Below the pieces are notes generated by a model. That model was not told where the DNA came from, did not search any database, and saw only the letters and a list, made by a program, of their open reading frames with translations. From Holophagaceae bacterium (GTDB taxonomy: Bacteria > Acidobacteriota > Holophagae > Holophagales > Holophagaceae), in the NCBI GenBank assembly GCA_016722505.1, contig JADKJH010000008.1:31854-95853 (forward strand): a stretch of DNA of 64,000 nucleotides, given 5' to 3'. Numbering within the stretch: the first letter of the stretch is position 1; every line of letters begins with the position of its first letter. Positions 45,524-53,910 of the stretch are shown here, piece after piece. The translations under genes were made by a program, and so were the position numbers.

Positions 45524-47275
45524 ATGATCACTTCCAGCACCACCCGCACTTTGTCCACCCTCCTGCTGCTCACCACCGCCTGCACACGCCAGACGCACGC
45601 CCCGGTACTCAAAAGCAGCGGGGCGAGCCCCAAAATCGAGAGCGCTCCAGAGCCTGTACCCCCACCCCCAGCGCAAAGCCCGAGCAAGCCGACCGTGATG
45701 CTTGACTACTCAGCGTCTGCCCCACAAGCAAGCTATGGCGTAACCGGGGGCGTGGTGGGAGGCGTGGTGGGCGGAACGGGGCAGATCGCCGCTCTGGCCC
45801 GGAAGCAGATCGGCGAACGGATTCGGGTGCCTTCCTCGCCTGGCAACACCGAGGCCTATGCCCACCAGGAAGACAATCCCTTCCTCGCCGTAACCCAGGC
45901 GCCCCTCTCTACTTTCTCCATTGACGTGGACACGGCAGCCTATAGCAATACGCGGCGCTTCCTGCGGGAGGGCCAGCTGCCGCCCAAGGATTCGGTGCGC
46001 ATCGAGGAACTGCTCAACAGCTTCACCTACGACTACGCGCAGCCCACAGGTTCGCATCCTTTTTCGGTCATCACGGAGCTTGCCACCTGCCCCTGGGAGG
46101 CCCGCCATCGCCTGCTGCGCGTGGGCCTCCAAGGCAAGCGCATGGACCCTGCCAATCGCCCAGGCGTGAACCTGGTCTTCCTGGTTGACGTGAGTGGTTC
46201 CATGAGGGAGCCAAACAAGCTGCCCCTGGTGAAGCAGGGCCTCAGGTTCCTGGTGGACCAGTTGGGGGACAAGGATCGCGTAGCCATCACGGTGTACGCT
46301 GGCAGCGCAGGCCTGGCCCTGCCTCCAACCTCGGGCTCGCAGCGGGAGCGAGTGCTGGCCTGCCTGGCGGATCTGGAAGCCGGCGGCAGCACCAACGGCG
46401 CCCAGGGCATCCAGCAGGCCTACCAAGTGGCGGAATCCATGCAGCGCCCCGGCGCCATGACCCGCGTCATCCTGGCCACCGACGGCGACTTCAACGTGGG
46501 CGTGAGCAGCGAAGGCGAGCTGGTGCGCCTCATTGAGGGCGAGAGGAAGAAGGGCATATTCCTCACGGTGCTGGGCTTCGGCATGGGCAACCTGAAGGAT
46601 TCGACCTTGGAGAAACTGGCAGATAAAGGCAATGGCCATTACGCCTACATTGATCGCCCGGCCGAGGCCCGCAAAGTGCTGGGCACGGAGGCGGGCGCGA
46701 CCCTCTTCACCATCGCCAAGGACGTGAAGCTGCAGCTGGAGTTCAATCCGGTGAAAGTGGGCGCCTACCGTCTCATCGGCTACGAAAACCGGCTGTTGCG
46801 GGATGAAGATTTCAACGATGATGCCAAGGACGCGGGCGATATGGGCGCGGGCCATTCCGTCACGGCTCTCTACGAACTGGTGCCCCCTGGCGAGCGCGTG
46901 TCTGGGGTGGACGCCCTCAAGTATCAGACGCCTACCGCCCCCAGCTCCCAAGCCCACAACGGTGAGCTGCTCACGGTGAAAGTCCGCTACAAGACGCCCC
47001 AAGGCGAGACCAGCCAATTGCTTTCGCATACTGTGGCGGATATGGCGGTAGTGCCGCCCAAGGGCGATTTCTCCTTCGCCGCGGGCCTTGCCGCCTTTGG
47101 CATGATGCTGCGGGAAAGCCCTTACAAAGGAAAGACCGATTGGAGCCTGGCTGCGCAATTGGTGCAGTCTGGTCTTGGGTCCGATCCATCGGGCCAACGC
47201 CACGAAGCCCTGGAGCTGATCTCCCAGGCCCAGCGCGTGGCCCATTCAAAGGTAAGCGTGGCTCTGCGGCGGTAG
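45524..47275 (+). CDS. VWA-domain lipoprotein (YfbK-like)
   Basis: A 583-aa lipoprotein with lipobox LLTTAC. A VWF-A N-terminal domain (FSIDVDTAAYSNTRRFL) precedes a VWA domain with an intact metal-ion site DVSGS and the downstream Thr and Asp (GGSTNGA, LATDGDFNVG). The C-terminal 180 residues match the DUF3520-type region (GYENRLLRDEDFNDDAKDAGDMGAGHSVTALYEL). Homologues are conserved envelope lipoproteins of unclear role. It follows the DUF4349 gene in the same direction, suggesting a shared envelope function. Confidence 0.88.
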   Translation: MITSSTTRTLSTLLLLTTACTRQTHAPVLKSSGASPKIESAPEPVPPPPAQSPSKPTVMLDYSASAPQASYGVTGGVVGGVVGGTGQIAALARKQIGERIRVPSSPGNTEAYAHQEDNPFLAVTQAPLSTFSIDVDTAAYSNTRRFLREGQLPPKDSVRIEELLNSFTYDYAQPTGSHPFSVITELATCPWEARHRLLRVGLQGKRMDPANRPGVNLVFLVDVSGSMREPNKLPLVKQGLRFLVDQLGDKDRVAITVYAGSAGLALPPTSGSQRERVLACLADLEAGGSTNGAQGIQQAYQVAESMQRPGAMTRVILATDGDFNVGVSSEGELVRLIEGERKKGIFLTVLGFGMGNLKDSTLEKLADKGNGHYAYIDRPAEARKVLGTEAGATLFTIAKDVKLQLEFNPVKVGAYRLIGYENRLLRDEDFNDDAKDAGDMGAGHSVTALYELVPPGERVSGVDALKYQTPTAPSSQAHNGELLTVKVRYKTPQGETSQLLSHTVADMAVVPPKGDFSFAAGLAAFGMMLRESPYKGKTDWSLAAQLVQSGLGSDPSGQRHEALELISQAQRVAHSKVSVALRR

Positions 47276-47401
47276 CGTGGGTGAACCGGGATTAACAGAA
47301 GGCCGGTTGAGGTGGTTCGCATGAAACATGCGATGCCATAAATCCCAGCTAAACTGCTTTCTGGCCTTGATTCCCCTAAGAATCCCTTCGCCGGAGCTCC
47401 C

Positions 47402-49041
47402 ATGCGCTACCTCCTCACGAACCTGCCGCTGAATCTGGGCGAGGAAAAGCTGGATCTGGCAAGGCCTCTGAGCCATGCCTTGGGTGGCAGGCCGTCGACT
47501 ATTCGGATGTGGTGCTGGAACGCCGCAGCCTCGACGCCCGGCACAAGGGGGCCATCCGTTTTCTGGTGGCCTTGAGTTTCGAGACCCAGCGTGATCTTTC
47601 AGACCATGAATTGTTGCCGGGCTTGAAGCTGGAACCCGCGCCGCCGCCCAGTCCCTACCTGGTCGCCCCCGCGCCGCGCAAGCCCCGGGTGGTCATCGTC
47701 GGCAGCGGACCGGCAGGCACCTTCTGCGCGCTGCGCCTGCTGGACTACGGCATCGAGCCGATCATCCTGGAGCGCGGCCCCTCCATGAGCGAGCGCGTGC
47801 AGAGCATCAACGAACTCTGGCAAGATGGCAAGCTGAATCCCGAAGCCAATTCCCAGTTCGGAGAAGGTGGCGCGGGCACCTTCAGCGACGGCAAGCTCAC
47901 CACGCGCATCGGCCATCCCGCCACGCGCTACGTGCTGGATACCTTCGTGAAATATGGTGCGAACCCGCGCATCCTCTACCTCTCCAAGCCCCACGTGGGC
48001 ACCGATGTCATCCGCAAATGCTCCGTGCTCATCCGCAAGGATGCCGAAGCCCGTGGTGTTCGATACCGATGGAAAACCAGACTCGCCGATATCCAGTGGG
48101 ACAACGGGAAAGTCAAAGCCGCGGTGCTCCAGGATGGCGAGGAAATCCTCTGCGACGCCATCGTGCTGGCGCCAGGCCACAGCGCTCGGGACACCTTTGA
48201 AATGCTCCATCGCCATGGCGTGGCCATGCGCCAGAAACCCTTCGCCATGGGTGTCCGCGTCGAACACCCCCAGGACTTCATTGACAAGAATCAATATGGC
48301 CCATCGAAAGGCCATCCCAGCCTTCCGCCCGCGGATTACAAGCTGGTGTGCAATCTGGGGCTGAACCGCGCCGCGTACTCGTTCTGCATGTGCCCAGGCG
48401 GTGAAGTGATCCAGTGCGCTTCGGAAGAAGGGGGCGTCGTGGTCAACGGCATGAGCAACGAGAAGCGCGATTCCGGCTTCGCCAACAGCGGCCTGGTGGC
48501 CAAGGTCGCCACATCGGATTTCGGAAGCGATCATCTCCTGGGCGGCATGTATTTCCAACGGACCTGGGAACAGAAAGCCTTCAAGGCAGCAGGTGAAACC
48601 TACGGCGCTCCGGCCACGAGCGTGGTGGATTTCATGCGGACGCAAGCCAGCGGAAAGTTGCCTCGCACAAGCTTCCGCCCATTTGCCGTTCCCTCGGATA
48701 TCCGGCTCTGCCTTCCGGATTTCGTGCAGGAGCAATTGCGAGGAGCCTTGCCTGTTTTTGACAAGAAAATACATGGCTTCGCGTCCAGCGAGGCCCTTCT
48801 GCTGGCCATCGAAAGCCGCACCAGCAGCCCCATCCAGCTGCTTCGCGCCGAAGACGGGCAGTCCGTCTCGCACCAGGGCCTCTATCCATGCGGCGAAGGC
48901 GCAGGCTTCGCCGGAGGCATCACCAGTGCGGCCGTGGATGGCATCCGCGTGGCGGAATGGATCGCGCAGAAGGCAGGCGCGACTGTGTTCTGGGCCTTCG
49001 AGAAGCAGGTGCGGGCGTCGGATCTGGCGAATGAATATTGA
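47402..49041 (+). CDS. FAD-dependent dehydrogenase (NAD(P)/FAD oxidoreductase), apparent frameshift
   Basis: A flavoprotein of about 546 aa. The ATG at 47402 has GGAG five bases upstream and starts MRYLLTNLPLNLGEEK. The frame then slips near 47476-47482; adding one base gives HALGWQAVDYSDVVLERRSLDARHK, the usual N-terminal RNA-binding-like alpha/beta domain of this family. The FAD motif VVIVGSGPAGTFCAL and the family hallmark NSQFGEGGAGTFSDGKLTTR follow, then FAMGVRVEHP and the C-terminal GEGAGFAGGITSAAVDGIR. Substrate unknown. Confidence 0.85.
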
Positions 49042-49052
49042 AGGGTGACGGG

Positions 49053-49496
49053 CTACGGTCCCTGCAGCCGTTTCTCCATCTCCTGGTGCTTCACCCCCAC
49101 CTCGACGAATTCATCGCCCACGGGCCGGTAGCCTAGCTTCAGGTAAAAGCCCACGGCGCTATCCCGGGCATGGAGCATGATGCGCGAGAAGCCTCGGCGA
49201 ACAGCTTCGGCTTCGGATTCCGCGACCAGCAATCGGCCGATCCCAAGGCGCTGTTTCGCATCATCCACGGCGACCTGCCGCATTTGGATGGATCCCCCAT
49301 CCAGGGGTGTGAGCAGGAGTGTGCCCAACAGCACATCTTCTTCCCAGGCGGTCAGGTGGAGGCTGTTCGATTCCGAGCCCAGCTGCGCCTCGGTGAACTC
49401 CAGGCCCAAGGGTTTGCGCAGGACATCGCGGCGCAAGGCCACCGACAGCGCGTAGGCCGGTGAGAGGTGCTCGATCCATCGCAGGCGCGGGGTCAT
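49053..49496 (-). CDS. GNAT-family N-acetyltransferase
   Basis: A 147-aa GNAT domain with the acetyl-CoA pyrophosphate loop QRLGIGRLLVAESEAEA (R/Q-x-x-G-x-G/A) and the following strand FSRIMLHARDSAVGFYLKLGY. The best match in style is the ElaA/PhnO-like small acetyltransferases. The acceptor is unknown. Divergent from the polyphosphate:AMP phosphotransferase gene across 61 bp. Confidence 0.85.
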   Translation of the reverse strand: MTPRLRWIEHLSPAYALSVALRRDVLRKPLGLEFTEAQLGSESNSLHLTAWEEDVLLGTLLLTPLDGGSIQMRQVAVDDAKQRLGIGRLLVAESEAEAVRRGFSRIMLHARDSAVGFYLKLGYRPVGDEFVEVGVKHQEMEKRLQGP

Positions 49497-49557
49497 GCTT
49501 CCATTCTGCCGGGAGTGGCGAAGGAGAGTAAGCTGGGCTCACTTTCCGGGAGCCACC

Positions 49558-51033
49558 ATGTTCGAATCCGCGGAGCTGGGCCATAAGGTCGACAAAGAAA
49601 CCTTCTCGGCTGAGGCGCCCAAGCTGCGGGAGCTACTGCTGGACGCCCAATTCGACCTGGCCCAGGCCCCGCGCTTCCCGGTGATCCTGCTCATCGGCGG
49701 CGTGGACGGGGCGGGCAAGAGCGAGACGGTGAACCTGCTCAACAGCTGGATGGACCCCCGGCACATAGAGACCCACGGCCTGGAACCGCCCACGGACGAG
49801 GAGCGGGAGCGGCCCCACATGTTCCGCTGGTGGAGGCAGCTCCCACCGAAGGGGAAGATCGGAATCTTCAACGGATCCTGGTACTCCTTTCCGATCCTCC
49901 AGCGCGCGCACGGCGACACCAAGGATGCGCAGCTGGACCAGAGCATCAGCCGCATCCAGCGCTTCGAGCGCATGCTTCTGGACGAGGGCGCGCTGCTGCT
50001 CAAGTTCTGGATGCACCTTTCGAAGGACGTGCAGAAGAAACGCCTCAAGAAACTGGAAGCGGACCCTCTCACAAGATGGCGGGTCACGGAGCAGGATTGG
50101 GAACACTTCGCGATGTACGACAAGTTCCGGAAGATCTGCGAGAAGACCCTGACGGCCACGAGCACCGCGGACGCTCCCTGGACCGTCGTGGAGGCTACGG
50201 ATTTCCGCTACCAGGCCCTCACCGTGGGCCAGTTCATCCACGACGCGCTGCGGCGCCGGCTTGATGGAGCGGCGAACCAGCCCCGGCTCTTGGCGCCTCC
50301 ATTGCCCTCCCGCCTGGATTCCGTGAACGTGTTCCAGACGCTGGATCTCACGCAACGGATGGAAAAGGCTGATTACAACGTGGAGCTGGAACGGCTCCAG
50401 GGCAGGCTGAACCTGCTCACCCGCAGCAAATCCTTCAAGAAGCGCTCGGTGGTGCTGGCCTTCGAAGGCAGCGATGCCGCGGGCAAGGGGGGCGCCATCC
50501 GCCGGGTCACCGGGGCCCTGGACGCCCGCATCTACCGCGTCATTCCCATCGCCGCGCCCACCGATGAGGAAAAGGCGCAGCCTTATCTCTGGCGATTCTG
50601 GAGGCGCCTGCCGAGGGACGGGCGTTTTTCCATTTTCGACCGCACCTGGTACGGGCGGGTGCTGGTGGAGCGTGTGGAGGGCTACTGCGCCGAGGTGGAC
50701 TGGATGAGGGCCTACGGCGAGATCAATGATTTCGAGGAGCAACTCCACCGCAATGGGACCATCCTGTGCAAGTTCTGGCTGACCGTCAGCCCCGAGGAGC
50801 AATTGCGGCGCTTCGAGGCGCGCCGCGACACGGCCTACAAGCGGTTCAAGATCACCGACGACGACTGGCGGAACCGCGAGAAGTGGGACGCCTACCAGCA
50901 GGCGGTGTGCGACATGGTGGACCGCACCAGCCCGGGCCACGCGCCCTGGACGCTCGTGGAGAGCGAGGACAAGAATTTCGGCCGCATCAAAGTGCTGAAA
51001 ACCATCGTGGAGCGGATGGAAGCGGATTTGTAG
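49558..51033 (+). CDS. pap: Polyphosphate:AMP phosphotransferase, double-domain PPK2
   Basis: A 491-aa protein with two fused PPK2 domains, the layout of class II PPK2 enzymes that make ADP from AMP and polyphosphate. Walker A of domain 1 is GGVDGAGKSE (47-56), with FNGSWYSFPIL as its lid; domain 2 has EGSDAAGKGG (303-312) and FDRTWYGRVLVERVEG. Domain 2 is the better-conserved and probably catalytic one. GGGAG precedes the ATG. It complements the PPK1 gene at 8.9-11 kb. Confidence 0.9.
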   Translation: MFESAELGHKVDKETFSAEAPKLRELLLDAQFDLAQAPRFPVILLIGGVDGAGKSETVNLLNSWMDPRHIETHGLEPPTDEERERPHMFRWWRQLPPKGKIGIFNGSWYSFPILQRAHGDTKDAQLDQSISRIQRFERMLLDEGALLLKFWMHLSKDVQKKRLKKLEADPLTRWRVTEQDWEHFAMYDKFRKICEKTLTATSTADAPWTVVEATDFRYQALTVGQFIHDALRRRLDGAANQPRLLAPPLPSRLDSVNVFQTLDLTQRMEKADYNVELERLQGRLNLLTRSKSFKKRSVVLAFEGSDAAGKGGAIRRVTGALDARIYRVIPIAAPTDEEKAQPYLWRFWRRLPRDGRFSIFDRTWYGRVLVERVEGYCAEVDWMRAYGEINDFEEQLHRNGTILCKFWLTVSPEEQLRRFEARRDTAYKRFKITDDDWRNREKWDAYQQAVCDMVDRTSPGHAPWTLVESEDKNFGRIKVLKTIVERMEADL

Positions 51034-51045
51034 CCGCGGATCGAC

Positions 51046-51160
51046 GCAATACCGTTCACTTTAGAGAAAAAGTAGCCACGAAGAGACACGAATAGGAAAC
51101 GAAGACTTTCATTCGTGCCCTTCGTGTGGCTTCGTGGCTGATTTAACTGAACGGTATTGC
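51046..51160. repeat. Large inverted repeat with CACGAAG-type units
   Basis: The outer arms GCAATACCGTTCA (51046-51058) and TGAACGGTATTGC (51148-51160) are perfect. Inside, AGCCACGAAG (51074-51083) pairs with CTTCGTGGCT (51130-51139), and further ACGAA/TTCGT units of 7-8 bp lie between. Downstream, GACGCGAA units (51166-51184) continue the pattern towards 51312. Confidence 0.75.
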
Positions 51161-51332
51161 GGATAGACGCGAATGGACGCGAAAAAGGGCTGCTATTCCT
51201 ATGCCGCTTGACGATGGGTGCGTCGGGCCTGGGGCGGAGTCTGGCAGTTGAACTTGCCCGGTGTTCAGGTCTTGTTTTATTCGCGGATTTTTGCGCGCAT
51301 CCGCGGTTCCATGTTTTCCATTACCATCCAAT

Positions 51333-52565
51333 ATGCCGAATGCTGAAACCCGGACCCATGCTCTGCCGCCCTTGGCGGCGGTGTCCCTCTTCGGATTCAC
51401 TTCGGGCCTCCCACTGCTGCTGACGAATTCCACGTTCCAGGCCTGGATGAAGGATTCCCACGTGGATCTGGGCCTCATCGGGCTTTCCGCGCTCATCGGC
51501 CTGCCCTACAACCTGAAATTCATCTGGTCACCCATCCTCGACCGCTTCACACCGCCCTTCATGGGCCGCCGCCGGGGCTGGATCCTGATCTTCCAGCTGG
51601 CCCTGGTGCTGAGCCTCTCCGCCATGGCCTTCGGGAATCCGAGCACGAGCCTGGGCGCCATCGCAGGCCTGGCTTTGCTGGTGGCTTTCTTCAGTGCCAG
51701 CCAGGACATCGTCATCGACGCCTATCGCACCGAGTTGCTGCCGGAACGCGATCTGGGGCTGGGTTCGAGCCTCAATATCAACTTTTACCGCATCGCCATG
51801 CTCGTGGGCGGCGCCTTCGCCCTGTGGCTGGCGGATCGCACCACCTGGCGCGTGGTCTATTTGGTGATGGCCGCCCTGCTGGTGCCAGGGATGCTCACGG
51901 CCTGGTTCGCGCCGGAGCCCGCAGGCGCCACGCCTCCCCGCACCTTGGTGGACGCGGTGGTGAAGCCCTTCACGGAATTCTTCTCCCGCAAAGGCGCGCT
52001 CGAAATGATGGCCTTCACCATCCTCTACAAGCTTGGCGATATGCTGGCGGCCTCGCTGAACACGGTCTTCCTGATGACCCTGGAGTTCAGCAAGACGGAA
52101 ATCGGTCTGGCCACCAAGGGCCTGGGCCTGGGCTCGCTGCTGGTGGGCGCCTTCGCGGGTGGCCTGCTGATGCGGCGCTGGTCCCTGCGGAAGTCTCTTC
52201 TGGTGTTCGGCATCCTGCAGGCATCCAGCATCGCGGCGCCCTATGCCCTGGCCTTGGTGGGGCACAACCGCCCGCTCATGCTCGCCACCATCGGGCTTGA
52301 GAATTTCTGCTTCGGCACGGGGATGGTGGCCTACGCGGCCTTCCTCATGCGCATCTGCGATAAGCGCATGACCGCCACCCAATACGCACTCCTGTCGAGC
52401 CTCATGGCCCTCACCCGCACCGTGTTCTCGAGCCCCGCGGGGCAATTGGTGAAGTGGATGGGCTGGCCCAGCTTCTTTTTGCTCTGCATGGCCATCGCCA
52501 TTCCTGGCCTACTGATGCTCCTACGCTATGACCGCTGGCAGATGCCGGAGGAAGTGCCTAGTTGA
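51333..52565 (+). CDS. AmpG-like major facilitator permease
   Basis: A 410-aa protein with about 12 membrane helices. SLFGFTSGLPLLLTNSTFQAWM, GLPYNLKFIWSPILDRFTPPFMGRRRGW and FFSASQDIVIDAYRTELLP are strong signatures of AmpG, which imports anhydromuropeptides for cell-wall recycling. TRTVFSSPAGQLVKWMGWPSFF closes the protein. No other recycling gene is adjacent. The ATG at 51333 is chosen because the upstream codons fall in a repeat-like stretch. Confidence 0.87.
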   Translation: MPNAETRTHALPPLAAVSLFGFTSGLPLLLTNSTFQAWMKDSHVDLGLIGLSALIGLPYNLKFIWSPILDRFTPPFMGRRRGWILIFQLALVLSLSAMAFGNPSTSLGAIAGLALLVAFFSASQDIVIDAYRTELLPERDLGLGSSLNINFYRIAMLVGGAFALWLADRTTWRVVYLVMAALLVPGMLTAWFAPEPAGATPPRTLVDAVVKPFTEFFSRKGALEMMAFTILYKLGDMLAASLNTVFLMTLEFSKTEIGLATKGLGLGSLLVGAFAGGLLMRRWSLRKSLLVFGILQASSIAAPYALALVGHNRPLMLATIGLENFCFGTGMVAYAAFLMRICDKRMTATQYALLSSLMALTRTVFSSPAGQLVKWMGWPSFFLLCMAIAIPGLLMLLRYDRWQMPEEVPS

Positions 52566-52662
52566 GAGTCGAGAGTCAAAAAAGTCGAGAAGTCAAAAAG
52601 TCGAGAAGTCAAAAAGTCGAGAAGTCAAAAAGTTGAGAAGTTGAGAAGTTGAGAAGTTGAGT
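52564..52662. repeat. AAGTCGAG/AAGTCAAA octamer array
   Basis: About 12 consecutive 8-mers of the form AAGTYRAR; three copies of the 16-mer AAGTCGAGAAGTCAAA are followed by AAGTTGAG units. There are no spacers between units, so this is not CRISPR. It lies between the ends of the convergent AmpG-like and PEP-synthase regulator genes. Confidence 0.8.
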
Positions 52663-52680
52663 GTCCTGGATCCTGATAGA

Positions 52681-53505
52681 TCAGACCGCCCGCTCTTTGC
52701 CGAAGACGCGGTCCAGAACCAAGCCTGCGGTTTCTTCGATGCTTTTTCCCGTTACATCGATGAGAGGCCATCGGCGGTGTTGCTTGAAGACACCTTCCGC
52801 GTAGGTCAGTTCTTCCAGGATGTGCCCCATGTCGCTGTATTTGTCGGCGATGCCGCCGGCCCCAAGCCGGGACAACCGGTTCATGCGGATCTCCCGCAGG
52901 CGGTCGGGTTGGATGGTAAGGCCTACGATGCGCCCCTGGGGGATTTCATCCAACTCGGAAGGCAAAGGTACCCCGGGCACCAAGGGCACATTCATGACGC
53001 GGTGGCCCTCCATGGCGAGATACATGGAAAGCGGGGTTTTGCTTGTGCGTGAAAGGCCTACGAGCACGATGTCCGCTGAAGAAATGCCTGAGATATCCGC
53101 GCCATCGTCATATTTCAACGCGAATTCGATGGCCTCGATGCGCTTGAAATAGCGGTCTCCCACTGCATGGAAAAGACCCGGTCGTTCATCGGGGCTTTCC
53201 CGCAGGTAGAGTCCCAAGGTGTTCAGCAGATCCCCGAAGAGGTCCACTTGGGTGAGGCGCAGGTCCGCGCAACGCTGGTCGAGGAAGATTCGTTGTTCTC
53301 GGCTCACGATGGTATGCACAATCACAGCCCGTTTTTCCGCTGCCAATTGTAGAATCCGCTCGATGTCTTCGTGGGTATAGACGTTCTGGAAACGCCGCAT
53401 GACGGATATATCACCCGAATGGAATTGGGTTAGCGCGGCGGCCACCATTCGCATGGCGGTTTCGCCGGAGCCCCCGGACAGGATGTAGATGGGATGCTGA
53501 TCCAT
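52681..53505 (-). CDS. PEP synthase/PPDK regulatory protein (DUF299 kinase-pyrophosphorylase)
   Basis: A 274-aa bifunctional regulator that phosphorylates (ADP-dependent) and dephosphorylates a Thr on PEP synthetase or PPDK. It begins IYILSGGSGETAMRMVAAAL, has the P-loop-like GLSRTSKTPLSMYLA and the family tail IEETAGLVLDRV. The ATG at 53505 is chosen because the upstream frame runs through element B. The target enzyme is not in the window, so the exact target is open. Confidence 0.9.
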   Translation of the reverse strand: MDQHPIYILSGGSGETAMRMVAAALTQFHSGDISVMRRFQNVYTHEDIERILQLAAEKRAVIVHTIVSREQRIFLDQRCADLRLTQVDLFGDLLNTLGLYLRESPDERPGLFHAVGDRYFKRIEAIEFALKYDDGADISGISSADIVLVGLSRTSKTPLSMYLAMEGHRVMNVPLVPGVPLPSELDEIPQGRIVGLTIQPDRLREIRMNRLSRLGAGGIADKYSDMGHILEELTYAEGVFKQHRRWPLIDVTGKSIEETAGLVLDRVFGKERAV

Positions 53506-53517
53506 GGGACAAGGGTA

Positions 53518-53890
53518 AGGGCCTGAAAGGGAATAATGTTGCCATTTGTTGGCCCCCAGCCGCGATGCACCCGCAAGGAAAGGCCCGCGGGGCATATCGA
53601 GAATACGCACAAGGGCCTTGACGCCGCGGGGCGCGCGGATGGGCGCCAACCCTCCCCTGTATCGAAGGCCGCACTGCGGCCTTCTCCCGCGGCAAAGCCG
53701 CGGACACGGGTCCCTGGGCGAGGGCGGCGGGCGGCGCAAGGCTGCGTTGACCTCCCTCGTCGTATGGGCGATATGCCTTCGGTCGGTCGCCTTCTTGGTA
53801 TCGGCTCCGCCGATACGCAAGACAAACTGATATCTGCCTTGCTTGCCCGGCGCTCCTCGCAAATGGCATCCTTATTTCCTTTCAGGCCCT
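53518..53890. repeat. 373-bp palindromic element B with 31-bp terminal inverted repeats
   Basis: Ends at 53518-53548 and 53860-53890 are inverted copies with three mismatches. The inside is palindromic: CATATCGAGAATACG (53600-53614) faces CGTATGGGCGATATGCC (53761-53777). Extra hairpins lie at the centre (GAAGGCCGCACTGCGGCCTTC; CCGCGGCAAAGCCGCGG). The core is the reverse-complement homologue of element A, which has different termini. It fills the spacer between two divergent genes, so their promoters must lie in or beside it. Confidence 0.75.
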
Positions 53891-53910
53891 AATCTAAGGG
53901 CTGGCCTCCC

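Noticed and set aside
45710..47245. 511-codon open frame on the minus strand
   Set aside because: It is antisense to the VWA lipoprotein gene, with His/Gln/Ala-rich composition and no motif. It results from high GC at third positions of the true gene.
47599..48873. 424-codon minus-strand frame
   Set aside because: Shadow of the FAD dehydrogenase, which has clear motifs on the plus strand.
49633..50940. 435-codon minus-strand frame
   Set aside because: Antisense shadow of the double PPK2 gene; no recognisable protein features.
52564..52662. CRISPR array
   Set aside because: The 8-bp units are directly adjacent with no unique spacers, and no cas gene is present.
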